Shown here piece after piece: positions 53,088 to 61,593 of a stretch of DNA of 64,000 nt. Each line of letters starts with the position of its first letter. The stretch's first letter is position 1. The stretch covers positions 372,001 through 436,000 of the forward strand of contig NZ_CADFGE010000005.1 of assembly GCF_902833645.1 (NCBI RefSeq), given 5' to 3'. Made by a program: the position numbers and the translations under genes. The notes beneath the pieces were generated by a model, which was given only the letters and a program-made list of their open reading frames with translations, was not told the DNA's origin and made no database searches. The DNA comes from Paraburkholderia fungorum. GTDB lineage: Bacteria; Pseudomonadota; Gammaproteobacteria; Burkholderiales; Burkholderiaceae.

Positions 53088-53111
53088 GCCGGGGCTGCAA
53101 CAGGAGTCGAT

Positions 53112-53978
53112 ATGCGCATCAAATTGATCAATCCAAATACGACGCAACGCATGACTGAAGCGATGGGCGGCTGCGCGCGGGAAGTCGCCGCGCCCGGCAC
53201 CGAAGTGATCGCTGTCAGTCCGACAATGGGGCCGCCGTCGATTGAAGGCTATTACGACGAAGCGCTCGCGACGCCCGGGTTACTGGCCGAGGTGATTGCC
53301 GGCGAGCGCGAGGGTTGCGACGGGTACGTGATCGCCTGCTTCGGCGACCCCGGGTTGTACGCCGCCCGCGAGTTGGCGCGCGGGCCGGTGATCGGCATCG
53401 CTGAAGCGGCGATGCACGCCGCGAGCGTGCTGGCGCCGGGGTTTTCGGTGGTGACCACGCTGGCCCGCACCTGCGGGATGGCGTGGCATCTCGCCGAGCG
53501 CTACGGCATGAAACGCTTCTGCCGCAATGTGCGAGCCACCGACGTCGCCGTGCTGGACCTGGATAAACCGGGTTCGGCGGCGCGCCGCATCATCCTCGAC
53601 GAATGCCGGCGCGCGCTGGAGGAGGACGGCTCGGACGCGATCGTGCTCGGCTGCGCCGGCATGGCCGAATTGTGCGCGGAGATCGAGGATGCCCTGGGGG
53701 CGCCGGTGATCGAAGGCGTGACGGCGGCGCTCAAATGGACGGAAGCGCTGGTCGCGCTGCGGCTGTCGACGGCCAAGCGGGGCGACTACGCCCGGCCGCT
53801 GGCCAAGCGTTATGACGGCGCGCTGGAAGCTTTCAGTCCGTCCGATGTGGACCCAAATCCCGAGCCGCGCCGCGGTTCAGGCGCAAGCGTCGCGGAAAGC
53901 GCGAATTCGGCGGGTTTACTGCGGGTAAACACCACGGAAAGCCCCGCGGAGGCGGCTTTACACATACATCCAGTCTGA
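53112..53978 (+). CDS. Asp/Glu/hydantoin racemase family, probable allantoin/hydantoin racemase
   Basis: This 288-residue racemase has the two catalytic cysteines of the family at Cys76 (ACFGDPG) and Cys181 (LGCAGMAEL), the same numbers as in the characterised rhizobial hydantoin racemase HyuE. N-terminal INPNTTQRMTEAM is typical. The C-terminal 45 residues after AFSPS are low-complexity and lack homology in the fold. Between an NCS1 permease and allantoinase, racemising allantoin is the most likely role, which would let (R)-allantoin enter the pathway. Confidence 0.87.
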   Translation: MRIKLINPNTTQRMTEAMGGCAREVAAPGTEVIAVSPTMGPPSIEGYYDEALATPGLLAEVIAGEREGCDGYVIACFGDPGLYAARELARGPVIGIAEAAMHAASVLAPGFSVVTTLARTCGMAWHLAERYGMKRFCRNVRATDVAVLDLDKPGSAARRIILDECRRALEEDGSDAIVLGCAGMAELCAEIEDALGAPVIEGVTAALKWTEALVALRLSTAKRGDYARPLAKRYDGALEAFSPSDVDPNPEPRRGSGASVAESANSAGLLRVNTTESPAEAALHIHPV

Positions 53979-53990
53979 CTCGCACTATCT

Positions 53991-54021
53991 GCCCGGGTGT
54001 ATGGGCGCACCCGGGCGTTTT
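53991..54021 (+). terminator. Intrinsic terminator after the racemase gene
   Basis: GCCCGGGTG (53991-53999) pairs perfectly with CACCCGGGC (54008-54016) over an 8-bp loop, followed by GTTTT. It ends the regulator-permease-racemase unit 13 bp after the stop and lies 220 bp before allantoinase. Confidence 0.78.
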
Positions 54022-54237
54022 CGCTACACTGGTCCCACTCGGCGCTGGTACCCCGATGCTATTTTGCTGCTGCTTCTGGTGCGGCTATTCAGGGTTGTTT
54101 CCGCCGGCGCCGTCGTCAGTAACATGCAAATGCGCGCAAGCATTCGCAAACGCTTGCTGAACGCACGCAAACCTTACGTGCCTGTCACGTGAGTTCCCGG
54201 CGAATTTTACGTACCGTCATCACGCTTTCGTTAAACC

Positions 54238-55188
54238 ATGCCACTCGACTCGAACTATCCACGCGATCTGATCGGCTACGGCCGCCACCCGGTGCAGGCG
54301 AACTGGCCGGGTCGAGCGCGTGTCGCGGTGCAATTTGTCCTGAACTACGAAGAGGGCGGTGAAAACTGCGTGCTGCACGGCGACCCGGGCTCGGAGCAGT
54401 TTCTGTCGGAAATCGTTGGCGCGGCGTCTTATCCGGCGCGTCACATGAGCATGGAGTCGATCTACGAATACGGTTCGCGCGCGGGCGTGTGGCGCATTCT
54501 GCGCGAATTCGAAAAGCGCGGCCTGCCGCTTACGGTGTTCGGCGTCGGCATGGCGATCGAACGGCATCCTGAACTCGCGCGCGCCTTCGTGGAACTCGGT
54601 CACGAAATTGCTTGCCACGGCTATCGCTGGATTCACTATCAGGATGTGTCGCCGGAGAAAGAAGCGGAGCACATGCGCCTCGGCATGGAAGCGATCGAAC
54701 GCATCACCGGCGAGCGCGCGCTAGGCTGGTACACCGGCCGCGACAGTCCCAACACGCATCGTCTGGTCGCCGAATACGGCGGCTTCCTGTACGACTCGGA
54801 TTACTACGGCGACGATCTGCCGTTCTGGATGGACGTCGAAGTGACGGGCGGTGCAAAGAGCCCGCAACTGATCGTGCCGTACACGCTCGACACCAACGAT
54901 ATGCGCTTTGCAAGCCCGCAGGGCTTCAACACCGCGGACCATTTCTTCACGTACCTGCGCGACGCATTCGACGTGCTCTACGAAGAAGGCGACGAAGCAC
55001 CGAAGATGATGTCGATCGGCATGCACTGCCGCCTGCTCGGCCGCCCGGGGCGCTTTCGCGCACTGCAACGTTTTCTCGATCATATCGAACAGCACGATCG
55101 CGTGTGGGTGACGCGTCGCGTCGATATCGCGCGGCACTGGCGCGAACATCACCCTTACCAACAAAACAACCGCGGGGCAGCGGCATGA
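54238..55188 (+). CDS. puuE: Allantoinase PuuE (polysaccharide-deacetylase-like)
   Basis: This 316-residue protein belongs to the metal-independent allantoinase PuuE family, built on the NodB/polysaccharide-deacetylase barrel, and is unrelated to amidohydrolase-type allantoinases. It hydrolyses allantoin to allantoate. Conserved segments include LIGYGRHPVQANWP, FVLNYEEGGE, SMESIYEYGSRAGVWR, LGHEIACHGYRW and GWYTGRDSPNTHRLV. It overlaps uraD by ATGA and opens the puuE-uraD-alc-allA set. Confidence 0.93.
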   Translation: MPLDSNYPRDLIGYGRHPVQANWPGRARVAVQFVLNYEEGGENCVLHGDPGSEQFLSEIVGAASYPARHMSMESIYEYGSRAGVWRILREFEKRGLPLTVFGVGMAIERHPELARAFVELGHEIACHGYRWIHYQDVSPEKEAEHMRLGMEAIERITGERALGWYTGRDSPNTHRLVAEYGGFLYDSDYYGDDLPFWMDVEVTGGAKSPQLIVPYTLDTNDMRFASPQGFNTADHFFTYLRDAFDVLYEEGDEAPKMMSIGMHCRLLGRPGRFRALQRFLDHIEQHDRVWVTRRVDIARHWREHHPYQQNNRGAAA

Positions 55189-55706
55189 AGGCGATGCAAT
55201 ACACACTGGACCAACTCAACAGCACCTCGACCGACGCGTTTGTCGCAGCGCTGTCGGGCATTTTCGAGCACTCGCCGTGGGTCGCGGAAATCGCCGCGCA
55301 ACAACGGCCGTTTGCCAGCATCGACGAGCTGCATAGCAAGATGTCGAACATCGTCGAGACGGCCGGTGAAGAGAAGCAACTGGCCTTGATCAACGCCCAC
55401 CCGGAGTTGGCCGGCAAGGCCGCGGTGCGCGGCGAGTTGACGGCCGAATCCACGCGTGAGCAGAGCGGTGCGGGCCTCGCCCAATGCACGCAGGAAGAAT
55501 TCGACAAGCTGCTGGCGTTGAACAGCGCCTACCGCGAGAAGTTCGGCTTTCCGTTCATTCTCGCGGTGCGCGGCTACGACCGGCACGGCATCATCGCCAA
55601 CTTCGAGGCGCGCGTGAACAACAGCCGCGCGGATGAATTGCGCGCGAGCCTCGATCAGATCTACCGTATTGCACGTTTCCGGCTCGACGACCTGATCGAC
55701 GCGTAA
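55185..55706 (+). CDS. uraD: 2-oxo-4-hydroxy-4-carboxy-5-ureidoimidazoline (OHCU) decarboxylase
   Basis: This 173-residue enzyme decarboxylates OHCU, the unstable product of HIU hydrolysis, to give (S)-allantoin stereospecifically. The HPEL motif in INAHPELAGKAA contains the catalytic His. STREQSGAGL and YREKFGFPFI are the other conserved blocks. Start is ATG 55185, overlapping the puuE stop; the open frame from 54612 lies within puuE and is not coding. It is encoded apart from its partner hiuH, which is on the other strand at 59.3 kb. Confidence 0.93.
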   Translation: MKAMQYTLDQLNSTSTDAFVAALSGIFEHSPWVAEIAAQQRPFASIDELHSKMSNIVETAGEEKQLALINAHPELAGKAAVRGELTAESTREQSGAGLAQCTQEEFDKLLALNSAYREKFGFPFILAVRGYDRHGIIANFEARVNNSRADELRASLDQIYRIARFRLDDLIDA

Positions 55707-55778
55707 GGTTTAGGCACGCGTCGCGGGCTTCGCGCCGAAACGTTTTTTCAGTACCAACAAACATTAAGGAAGACAAAG

Positions 55779-56792
55779 ATGGCACTCCCGATTCTCGACC
55801 CCAACGCACCGGAATTCACGCGCCGCTATGTGAATCTGGCGGACCCGCGTCTGGGCGCGCAGGCCCTCGAGGCTAGCGACGATTTCTTCGCACCGAAGGA
55901 ACGTATGCTGAATCCGGAGCCGGCCGTCTTCATTCCGGGCAAGTACGACAACAACGGCAAGTGGATGGACGGCTGGGAAACGCGCCGCAAGCGCGCCAAC
56001 GGTTACGACTGGTGCGTGGTCAAGCTTGCCCGCCCCGGCGTGATCAAGGGTCTCGACCTTGACACCAGCCACTTCACGGGCAACTTCCCGCCGGCGGCTT
56101 CGGTTGAGGCGGCGCGAGTCGTGGACGGCGTGCCGAACCAGTCGACGCAATGGACCGAAATCGTCCCGTCGACCACGCTGCAAGGCAACAGCCATCACTA
56201 TCACGAAGTCAGCGACACGAACGCTTACACGCACCTGCGCGTGAACATTTACCCGGACGGCGGCATTGCGCGTCTGCGAGTGTATGGCCAACCGCAAGTC
56301 GACTGGGCGGGCGCAAGCCGCACGGAGCAGTTCGATCTCGCAGCGATGGAAAACGGCGCGTATCTGGTCGCGGCGAATAACCAGCACTTCGGCGCTGCAT
56401 CGACGATTCTGATGCCGGGCCGTGGCGTGAACATGGGCGACGGCTGGGAAACTCGCCGTCGCCGCGAGCCGGGCAACGACTGGGCGATCGTCGCACTGGC
56501 ACAACCGGGCGTGATCAAGAAGATCGAAGTCGATACGGCTCACTTCAAGGGCAACTTTCCGGACCGTTGCTCGATCCAGGCTGCGTATGTGACAGGCGGC
56601 ACGGATAGCTCGCTGATTACGCAAGCCATGTTCTGGCCGGTGCTGCTGGGCGAACAGAAGCTGAAGATGGACAACCAGCACTATTTCGAAAGCGAAATCG
56701 CCGCACTGGGTCCGGTTACGCACGTGCGCTTCAACATCATTCCGGACGGCGGCGTCTCGCGTCTTCGTCTGTGGGGCACGCTCGCATCATGA
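55779..56792 (+). CDS. alc: Allantoicase
   Basis: This 337-residue allantoicase hydrolyses allantoate to ureidoglycolate and urea. It consists of two similar beta-jelly-roll repeats. Each repeat has a GWETRR-x-R motif (at about 65-72 and 223-229) and the pattern GVIKGLDLDTSHFTGNFP or GVIKKIEVDTAHFKGNFP. Two-fold repetition is the family hallmark. It starts 72 bp after uraD and overlaps allA by ATGA. Presence of alc means urea is produced here, not ammonia as in the Ylb/AllC route. Confidence 0.94.
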   Translation: MALPILDPNAPEFTRRYVNLADPRLGAQALEASDDFFAPKERMLNPEPAVFIPGKYDNNGKWMDGWETRRKRANGYDWCVVKLARPGVIKGLDLDTSHFTGNFPPAASVEAARVVDGVPNQSTQWTEIVPSTTLQGNSHHYHEVSDTNAYTHLRVNIYPDGGIARLRVYGQPQVDWAGASRTEQFDLAAMENGAYLVAANNQHFGAASTILMPGRGVNMGDGWETRRRREPGNDWAIVALAQPGVIKKIEVDTAHFKGNFPDRCSIQAAYVTGGTDSSLITQAMFWPVLLGEQKLKMDNQHYFESEIAALGPVTHVRFNIIPDGGVSRLRLWGTLAS

Positions 56793-57301
56793 AAACACTG
56801 GCTATCGAACCCTTGACGAAGGAAGCGTTTGCCGCGTTCGGCGACGTGATCGAACTCGAAGGCGCGAAGCAGATTCCGATCAACCTCGGCACCACGATCC
56901 GCTTTCACGATCTCGCGAAGGTAGACGTGACCGACGAGAACGGTCGCACGCTGGTGAACCTGTTTCGCGGGCAGCCGCGCACGTTGCCGTTCGAGGTGAA
57001 GATGCTCGAGCGTCATCCGCTGGGCAGCCAGGCCTTCGTGCCGTTGAACGACAAGCCGTATCTGGTGGTTGTGGCGCCGGCGGGCGAACTGGATCCGAAG
57101 CAGATTCGTGCGTTCGTGACTAGCGGCTGGCAAGGCGTGAATTACGCGAAAGGTGTCTGGCACCATCCGCTGATCGCATTGGGCGACGTGAGCGACTTTA
57201 TCGTCGTCGATCGTGGTGGCGACGGACTCAATCTGAACGAGCAGGATCTGGCTGAATCGCTTTGGCTCACTGAAGATGCGTTGAGCGCGGTGAGCGTTTG
57301 A
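56789..57301 (+). CDS. allA: Ureidoglycolate lyase
   Basis: This 170-residue cupin-type enzyme splits ureidoglycolate into glyoxylate and urea, the last ureide step. Family segments are FAAFGDVIELEG, NLFRGQPRTLPFEVKMLERHPLGSQAFVPL and YAKGVWHHPLIALG. Start is ATG 56789, overlapping the alc stop; the frame back to 56771 is unsupported. A strong terminator follows 31 bp after the stop. Confidence 0.93.
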   Translation: MKTLAIEPLTKEAFAAFGDVIELEGAKQIPINLGTTIRFHDLAKVDVTDENGRTLVNLFRGQPRTLPFEVKMLERHPLGSQAFVPLNDKPYLVVVAPAGELDPKQIRAFVTSGWQGVNYAKGVWHHPLIALGDVSDFIVVDRGGDGLNLNEQDLAESLWLTEDALSAVSV

Positions 57302-57331
57302 GGTCGTTGCTTTAGCGCAGCAGGTGATTGT

Positions 57332-57365
57332 AAAAAAGCCCACAGTGCATGCTGTGGGCTTTTTC
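57332..57365 (+). terminator. Intrinsic terminator after allA
   Basis: AAAAAGCCCACAG pairs with CTGTGGGCTTTTT across a short TGCATG centre. The stem is G/C-rich with an A run on one side and a T run on the other, so it can act in both directions. It closes the puuE-uraD-alc-allA operon. Confidence 0.9.
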
Positions 57366-57409
57366 ATTTGTGGGAGGCGAAGGTGAGTCCAGGTGATCTC
57401 TCAGCTCCG

Positions 57410-57677
57410 CTTGCTTAAGCGCGGTGAGTGCCCCATCACTTCGCGCGCACGTTCCGCAGGCTCCGTGCGGTTCGTTGCGCGCCGCTTCAATGAGTTCGTG
57501 ACCGACGGCGACCGCCGAATCGCACAACGCTTCGACCCTCTGCGCGTATTGCCGTGGCGTGATCCCCATGCGGGTGTTGAAAAACGTTCGAGCGTTTTGC
57601 CGGCCGAACATGTTTTCGACACCATAGGCTGGCAGCCCATGGTCATCGCTGACAAGCAACGCCAACCGCCTGGCCAA
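57410..57677 (-). pseudogene. Remnant of an AraC-type regulator C-terminus
   Basis: A minus-strand frame contains GRQNARTFFNTRMGITPRQYAQRVEAL, which matches the last helix-turn-helix of AraC/GlxA-type regulators (R-x-F-x-x-x-x-G-x-x-P-x-x-Y). The preceding domain is absent and there is no credible start. It lies between the two convergent terminators of allA and puuD. It is likely a decayed regulator gene, possibly a former regulator of this purine locus; that last point is inference. Confidence 0.5.
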
Positions 57678-57697
57678 AAAAAGCGGGCTTCCCGCTT
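57676..57697 (-). terminator. Intrinsic terminator after puuD
   Basis: Read on the minus strand, AAGCGGG and CCCGCTT pair across an AAG loop and are followed by TTTTT. It lies 60 bp beyond the puuD stop. Confidence 0.85.
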
Positions 57698-57757
57698 CCG
57701 CGAAAAACCCGCTTCATACTGCTCTGCCAGACCGGGCAACGCGCCCGGCCAGGCTCA

Positions 57758-58951
57758 TTACTTCGCCGCACCGCCTTCGAACCACGCGGCGATTTTCATC
57801 CGCTCGTCGTCGGTCATGTGCGTGACGTTGCCGAGCGGCATCGCCTTCAAGGTCACTGCCTGCTGATAGATCCGCTGTGCGTTCTGCGAGATTTCGTCCG
57901 GTGTATCCAGCAGCACGCCGGCCGGGGCGCTGCCCATCATCGTCGGATGAGCGGAGTGGCATGCCACGCAGCGCTGTTGCAGCACCGGCGCGATATCGGC
58001 CACCTTGACCGTCGGTGCATTCGCAGCCTGCGCTTGCGGCACGACCGGCTTCGGCATCGTCCAGAAGAGGGCGCCGAACATCAGCACGATACCGACCAGC
58101 GGCAGATACCACAGCACCTGACCACGGTGACGCATCACGAAGAACTGGCGAATCAGCGCACCCGCCAGCATGATCAGCAGCAGCACGATCCAGTTGTACT
58201 GATTCGTGTACGTCATCGCGTAGTGGTTCGACAGCATCGCGAACACCACCGGCAACGTGAAATACGTGTTGTGCACCGAGCGTTGCTTGCCGCGCTTGCC
58301 GTAGATCGGGTTCGGCGTTTCCCCCTTGAGCATCGCGGCCACCATCTTGCGCTGACCCGGGATGATCACGAAGAACACGTTCGCCGACATGATCGTTGCC
58401 AGCATCGCGCCCATGATCAGGTAGGCCGCGCGGCCCGCGAAAATATGGCATGCCAGGTACGCTGCGATCAGCACATAAATGCCGACACAGATGCCGAGCA
58501 CCTTGTCCTTGTTGCCGAGGAGACGGCACAGCGAGTCGTAGACGATCCAGCCGGCGGCGAGGAAGCCGAGCGCGGACGCGACGGCCACGACAGGACCCAT
58601 ATCCAGCACGTTCTTGTCGATCAGGTAAGTGCTCGGCGAGAACAGATACAGCACCGTGAAGAGGCTCGCACCCGACAGCCACGTGGTATACGACGGCCAC
58701 TTCGACCAGTGCAGGTCGTCCGGCATTTCCGGCGGTGCAACGGTGTACTTCTGCATGTTGTAGAAGCCACCGCCATGCACGTGCCACAACTCGCCGAACA
58801 CGCCGCGCTTGCGCTGGTTCGGATCCGTAGGCGGTTTCAGGCTGTTGTCGAGCGCGACGAAATAGAACGATTCGCCGATCCATGCAATGGCGGCGATGAC
58901 GTGAAACCAGCGCAAGGCCAGATTCAGCCAGTCAGTGATAAAGCCTTCCAT
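57758..58951 (-). CDS. puuD: Membrane-bound urate hydroxylase (uricase) PuuD with C-terminal cytochrome c domain
   Basis: This 397-residue protein oxidises urate to 5-hydroxyisourate. It has about eight membrane helices (residues 10-300) of the PuuD type, starting MEGFITDWLNLALRWFHVIAAIAWIGESFYF. A periplasmic cytochrome c domain follows, with the haem motif CVACH at 328-332 and an axial Met candidate near the C-terminus (KAMPLGNVTHMT). Electrons therefore go to the respiratory chain rather than to O2 with H2O2 formation (family knowledge). GGAGGAG precedes the ATG. hiuH lies 307 bp upstream on the same strand. Confidence 0.93.
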   Translation of the reverse strand: MEGFITDWLNLALRWFHVIAAIAWIGESFYFVALDNSLKPPTDPNQRKRGVFGELWHVHGGGFYNMQKYTVAPPEMPDDLHWSKWPSYTTWLSGASLFTVLYLFSPSTYLIDKNVLDMGPVVAVASALGFLAAGWIVYDSLCRLLGNKDKVLGICVGIYVLIAAYLACHIFAGRAAYLIMGAMLATIMSANVFFVIIPGQRKMVAAMLKGETPNPIYGKRGKQRSVHNTYFTLPVVFAMLSNHYAMTYTNQYNWIVLLLIMLAGALIRQFFVMRHRGQVLWYLPLVGIVLMFGALFWTMPKPVVPQAQAANAPTVKVADIAPVLQQRCVACHSAHPTMMGSAPAGVLLDTPDEISQNAQRIYQQAVTLKAMPLGNVTHMTDDERMKIAAWFEGGAAK

Positions 58952-59258
58952 GAAACTCCTCCACTTCTGATTCGTTGTACGCGCAGCGATTTAGAGCGCT
59001 TTCGGGGCCCGCAAACGGGCCGCCGGCATGAATGACATCGCTGCACAAACTGCGGGGTGAAAGACGCGGTGCGCTCAGTTCGCAAAGCGCCGTTTTTTAT
59101 TGGAACTTCGGGTCGAGTCGCTCGCGTTCGATTGCGCTTCGCGGGTGTCTTCAAGGATCCGCACAGTGCAATCGGGCGCGCTCGGCAATACAGCGCGACT
59201 TCAACCTCGTCCTCCTCCAACGCCTGTCGATAAACGCTTCGTGCGCTCAGTTGCGCGC
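58952..59258. other. Region between puuD and hiuH
   Basis: About 307 bp separate hiuH from puuD on the minus strand. No gene is recognised. It should contain the puuD ribosome site and possibly a second promoter. I see no strong hairpin or palindrome. Confidence 0.4.
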
Positions 59259-59612
59259 TTAGCTGCCGCGATAGGTGCTGTACGACCACGGCGACACCAG
59301 TAGCGGCACGTGATAGTGCGCACCGGCGTCGGCCACGCCGAAACGCAGTACGACGCGGTCGACGAAACGCGGCTCCGGCACCTTCGTGCCGATCGAGGCA
59401 AAGTAATCGCCAGCGCCGAACACGAGTTCGTATTCGCCCGCGACCAGTGCGTCGCCTTCGAGCAGCGGCTGGTCGCAGCGACCGTCGTCATTGGTGGTGG
59501 TGGTTTTGAGCGCGCGGCGGGTGTCGCCGGAGAGCGCAAAGAGTTCGACCTTGATGCCCGCGCCGGGACGGCCGTTCGCGGTGTCGAGCACGTGGGTAGT
59601 GAGCTTTCCCAT
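59259..59612 (-). CDS. hiuH: 5-hydroxyisourate hydrolase (transthyretin-like protein)
   Basis: This 117-residue transthyretin-fold enzyme hydrolyses 5-hydroxyisourate to OHCU. The N-terminal THVLDTANGRPGAG has the catalytic His, and the C-terminus has YHVPLLVSPWSYSTYRGS with the diagnostic YRGS tetrapeptide. ATG 59612 has AAGGAAA upstream; a TTG at 59618 is less likely. It is the first minus-strand gene, followed by puuD. Confidence 0.94.
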   Translation of the reverse strand: MGKLTTHVLDTANGRPGAGIKVELFALSGDTRRALKTTTTNDDGRCDQPLLEGDALVAGEYELVFGAGDYFASIGTKVPEPRFVDRVVLRFGVADAGAHYHVPLLVSPWSYSTYRGS

Positions 59613-60128
59613 TCGCAATTTTCCTTATGTGAATGCGAGGTTTCGGCGGCGGCCCGATCCAGAATACGTTGCGGCGGATCGAGGCTCCACGTCAGTGGCT
59701 ACATACCCGTCGGCGAATTGAAGCGAGCGCCGTGGCAGCCATTGTAAAAAGGATGTTCATGTCAGCGCGCGCGAGATAGGAAAGATAATAGCTGGCGCAT
59801 GACAGACAGCCTGCTGAAAGCCGCATCGGGTCGATTGGTTCGACTATTGCCGTGCAATTCGATCGTACCGGCACCAAAAAAGGCCCACTATATCGGCAGC
59901 GTGAAGTTGGGTATCGCATCGGCACGAGTTGTCAGCATTATTTTGGCCATCGAAGGTTACACCTGTGCGCCGCAACAAACCTGAGTGGAGCGCGGCACAC
60001 CCCGAAGACGGCGGAATGACGCTGGGTAACCGGGCCAACGGCGTTCGACGGGACGCGGCGGCACGGTTGGCGTGCCGTCACATCGCGTTCGAACGACTTT
60101 GCACGGAAGCAATGAAGCGGAGAAACGA
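59613..60128. promoter_or_regulatory. Divergent region between hiuH and the oxoguanine deaminase
   Basis: This 516-bp region must hold the promoters of the leftward hiuH-puuD genes and of the rightward deaminase. No gene in it is recognised. It contains several short AT-rich segments but no LexA box and no copy of the GntR-type TTGTTGACAA palindrome. No operator can be assigned from sequence alone. Confidence 0.45.
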
Positions 60129-61526
60129 ATGACGATGGAACAGGCGGCGATGCAGCCAAACAAGCCTAAGAAAACGATGCTGGTGAAGCACGCGGACGTG
60201 CTGGTCACAATGGACGGCGCCCGGCGCGAACTGCGCGACGGCGGCCTCTATATCGAGGACAACCGGATCGTCGCGGTCGGACCGACGGCTGAATTGCCGC
60301 AAACGGCCGACGAAGTGCTGGATATGCGCGGCCAGCTGGTGATTCCGGGGCTGGTGAACACGCACCACCACATGTACCAGAGCCTGACGCGCGCGATCCC
60401 CGCGGCGCAGAACGCCGAATTGTTCGGCTGGCTCACCAATCTCTACAAGGTGTGGGCGAACCTCACACCCGAGATGATCGAAGTCTCGACGTTAACGGCG
60501 ATGGCCGAGCTGCTGCTGTCGGGTTGCACGACGTCGAGCGACCATTTGTATATTTACCCGAACGGCAGCCGCCTCGACGACAGCATCGCCGCGGCGCAGC
60601 GCATCGGCATGCGTTTTCACGCCGCGCGCGGCAGCATGAGCGTGGGGCAGAAGGACGGCGGCTTGCCGCCGGACTCGGTGGTCGAGCGTGAAGCGGACAT
60701 CCTGAAGGACACGCAGCGTCTGATCGAGACCTACAACGACGAAGGCCGTTACGCGATGCTGCGCATGGTGGTGGCGCCGTGCTCGCCGTTCTCGGTGAGC
60801 CGCGATCTGATGCGCGAATCGGCGGTGATGGCGCGGCATTACGGCGTGTCGCTGCACACGCACCTGGCGGAGAACGTCAACGATATAGCGTACAGCCGCG
60901 AGAAGTTCGGCATGACGCCGGCCGAGTATGCGGAAGACCTCGGCTGGGTCGGTCATGATGTGTGGCATGCGCACTGTGTGCAACTCGACGACGCGGGCAT
61001 CGAACTGTTTGCCCGCACGGGCACGGGCGTCGCGCATTGTCCGTGCTCGAACATGCGGCTCGCGTCGGGGATTGCGCCGGTCAAGCGCATGCGTCTCGCC
61101 GGTGTGCCGGTGGGCCTCGGCGTCGATGGATCGGCGTCGAACGACGGCGCGCAGATGGTCGCGGAAGTGCGCCAGGCGCTGCTGTTGCAGCGAGTCGGCT
61201 TCGGGCCTGATGCGATGACCGCGCGTGAAGCGCTGGAGATTGCGACGCTAGGCGGCGCGAAGGTGCTCAATCGCGACGACATCGGCGCATTGGCGCCCGG
61301 CATGGCGGCGGATTTCGTGTCCTTCGATCTGCGTCAGCCGCTGTTTGCCGGCGCGTTGCACGACCCGGTCGCGGCGCTGGTGTTCTGCGCGCCGTCGCAG
61401 GTGAGCTATAGCGTGATCGGCGGCAAGGTGGTGGTGAAAGACGGTCAGTTGGCGACGCTGGATCTCGGGCCGGTCATCGAGCAGCACAACCGGCTGGCGA
61501 AGACGCTTTACGAAGCGGCGGCGTGA
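60129..61526 (+). CDS. 8-oxoguanine deaminase (amidohydrolase, TrzA/AtzA-like)
   Basis: This 465-residue zinc amidohydrolase has NTHHHMYQSLTRA with the HxH metal ligands, HTHLAEN with the third His, and the substrate-binding SNMRLASG. GVDGSASND carries the catalytic Asp. The pattern matches proteobacterial 8-oxoguanine deaminases, which turn 8-oxoguanine into urate and ammonia, feeding PuuD. Guanine or related triazine deaminases are alternatives. ATG 60129 is preceded by AGCGGAGAAACGA; the frame extends to 60072. A 15-bp inverted repeat lies just downstream. Confidence 0.85.
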   Translation: MTMEQAAMQPNKPKKTMLVKHADVLVTMDGARRELRDGGLYIEDNRIVAVGPTAELPQTADEVLDMRGQLVIPGLVNTHHHMYQSLTRAIPAAQNAELFGWLTNLYKVWANLTPEMIEVSTLTAMAELLLSGCTTSSDHLYIYPNGSRLDDSIAAAQRIGMRFHAARGSMSVGQKDGGLPPDSVVEREADILKDTQRLIETYNDEGRYAMLRMVVAPCSPFSVSRDLMRESAVMARHYGVSLHTHLAENVNDIAYSREKFGMTPAEYAEDLGWVGHDVWHAHCVQLDDAGIELFARTGTGVAHCPCSNMRLASGIAPVKRMRLAGVPVGLGVDGSASNDGAQMVAEVRQALLLQRVGFGPDAMTAREALEIATLGGAKVLNRDDIGALAPGMAADFVSFDLRQPLFAGALHDPVAALVFCAPSQVSYSVIGGKVVVKDGQLATLDLGPVIEQHNRLAKTLYEAAA

Positions 61527-61542
61527 CCGTAGAGGCAGGGTA

Positions 61543-61581
61543 GGTCTGCCGGCATCCGCAAACACGGGATGCCGGCAGACC
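61543..61581. repeat. Perfect 15-bp inverted repeat between convergent genes
   Basis: GGTCTGCCGGCATCC (61543-61557) and GGATGCCGGCAGACC (61567-61581) are exact inverted copies with a 9-bp loop. They fill the 67-bp gap between the deaminase stop and the LysR stop. There is no T run, so it is not a standard intrinsic terminator, but it could block read-through from both sides. Confidence 0.75.
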
Positions 61582-61593
61582 GCAACGCAACGA

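Noticed and set aside
59692..59925. 77-codon minus-strand frame upstream of hiuH
   Set aside because: Low-quality start, no recognisable product, and it lies where the hiuH promoter must be.
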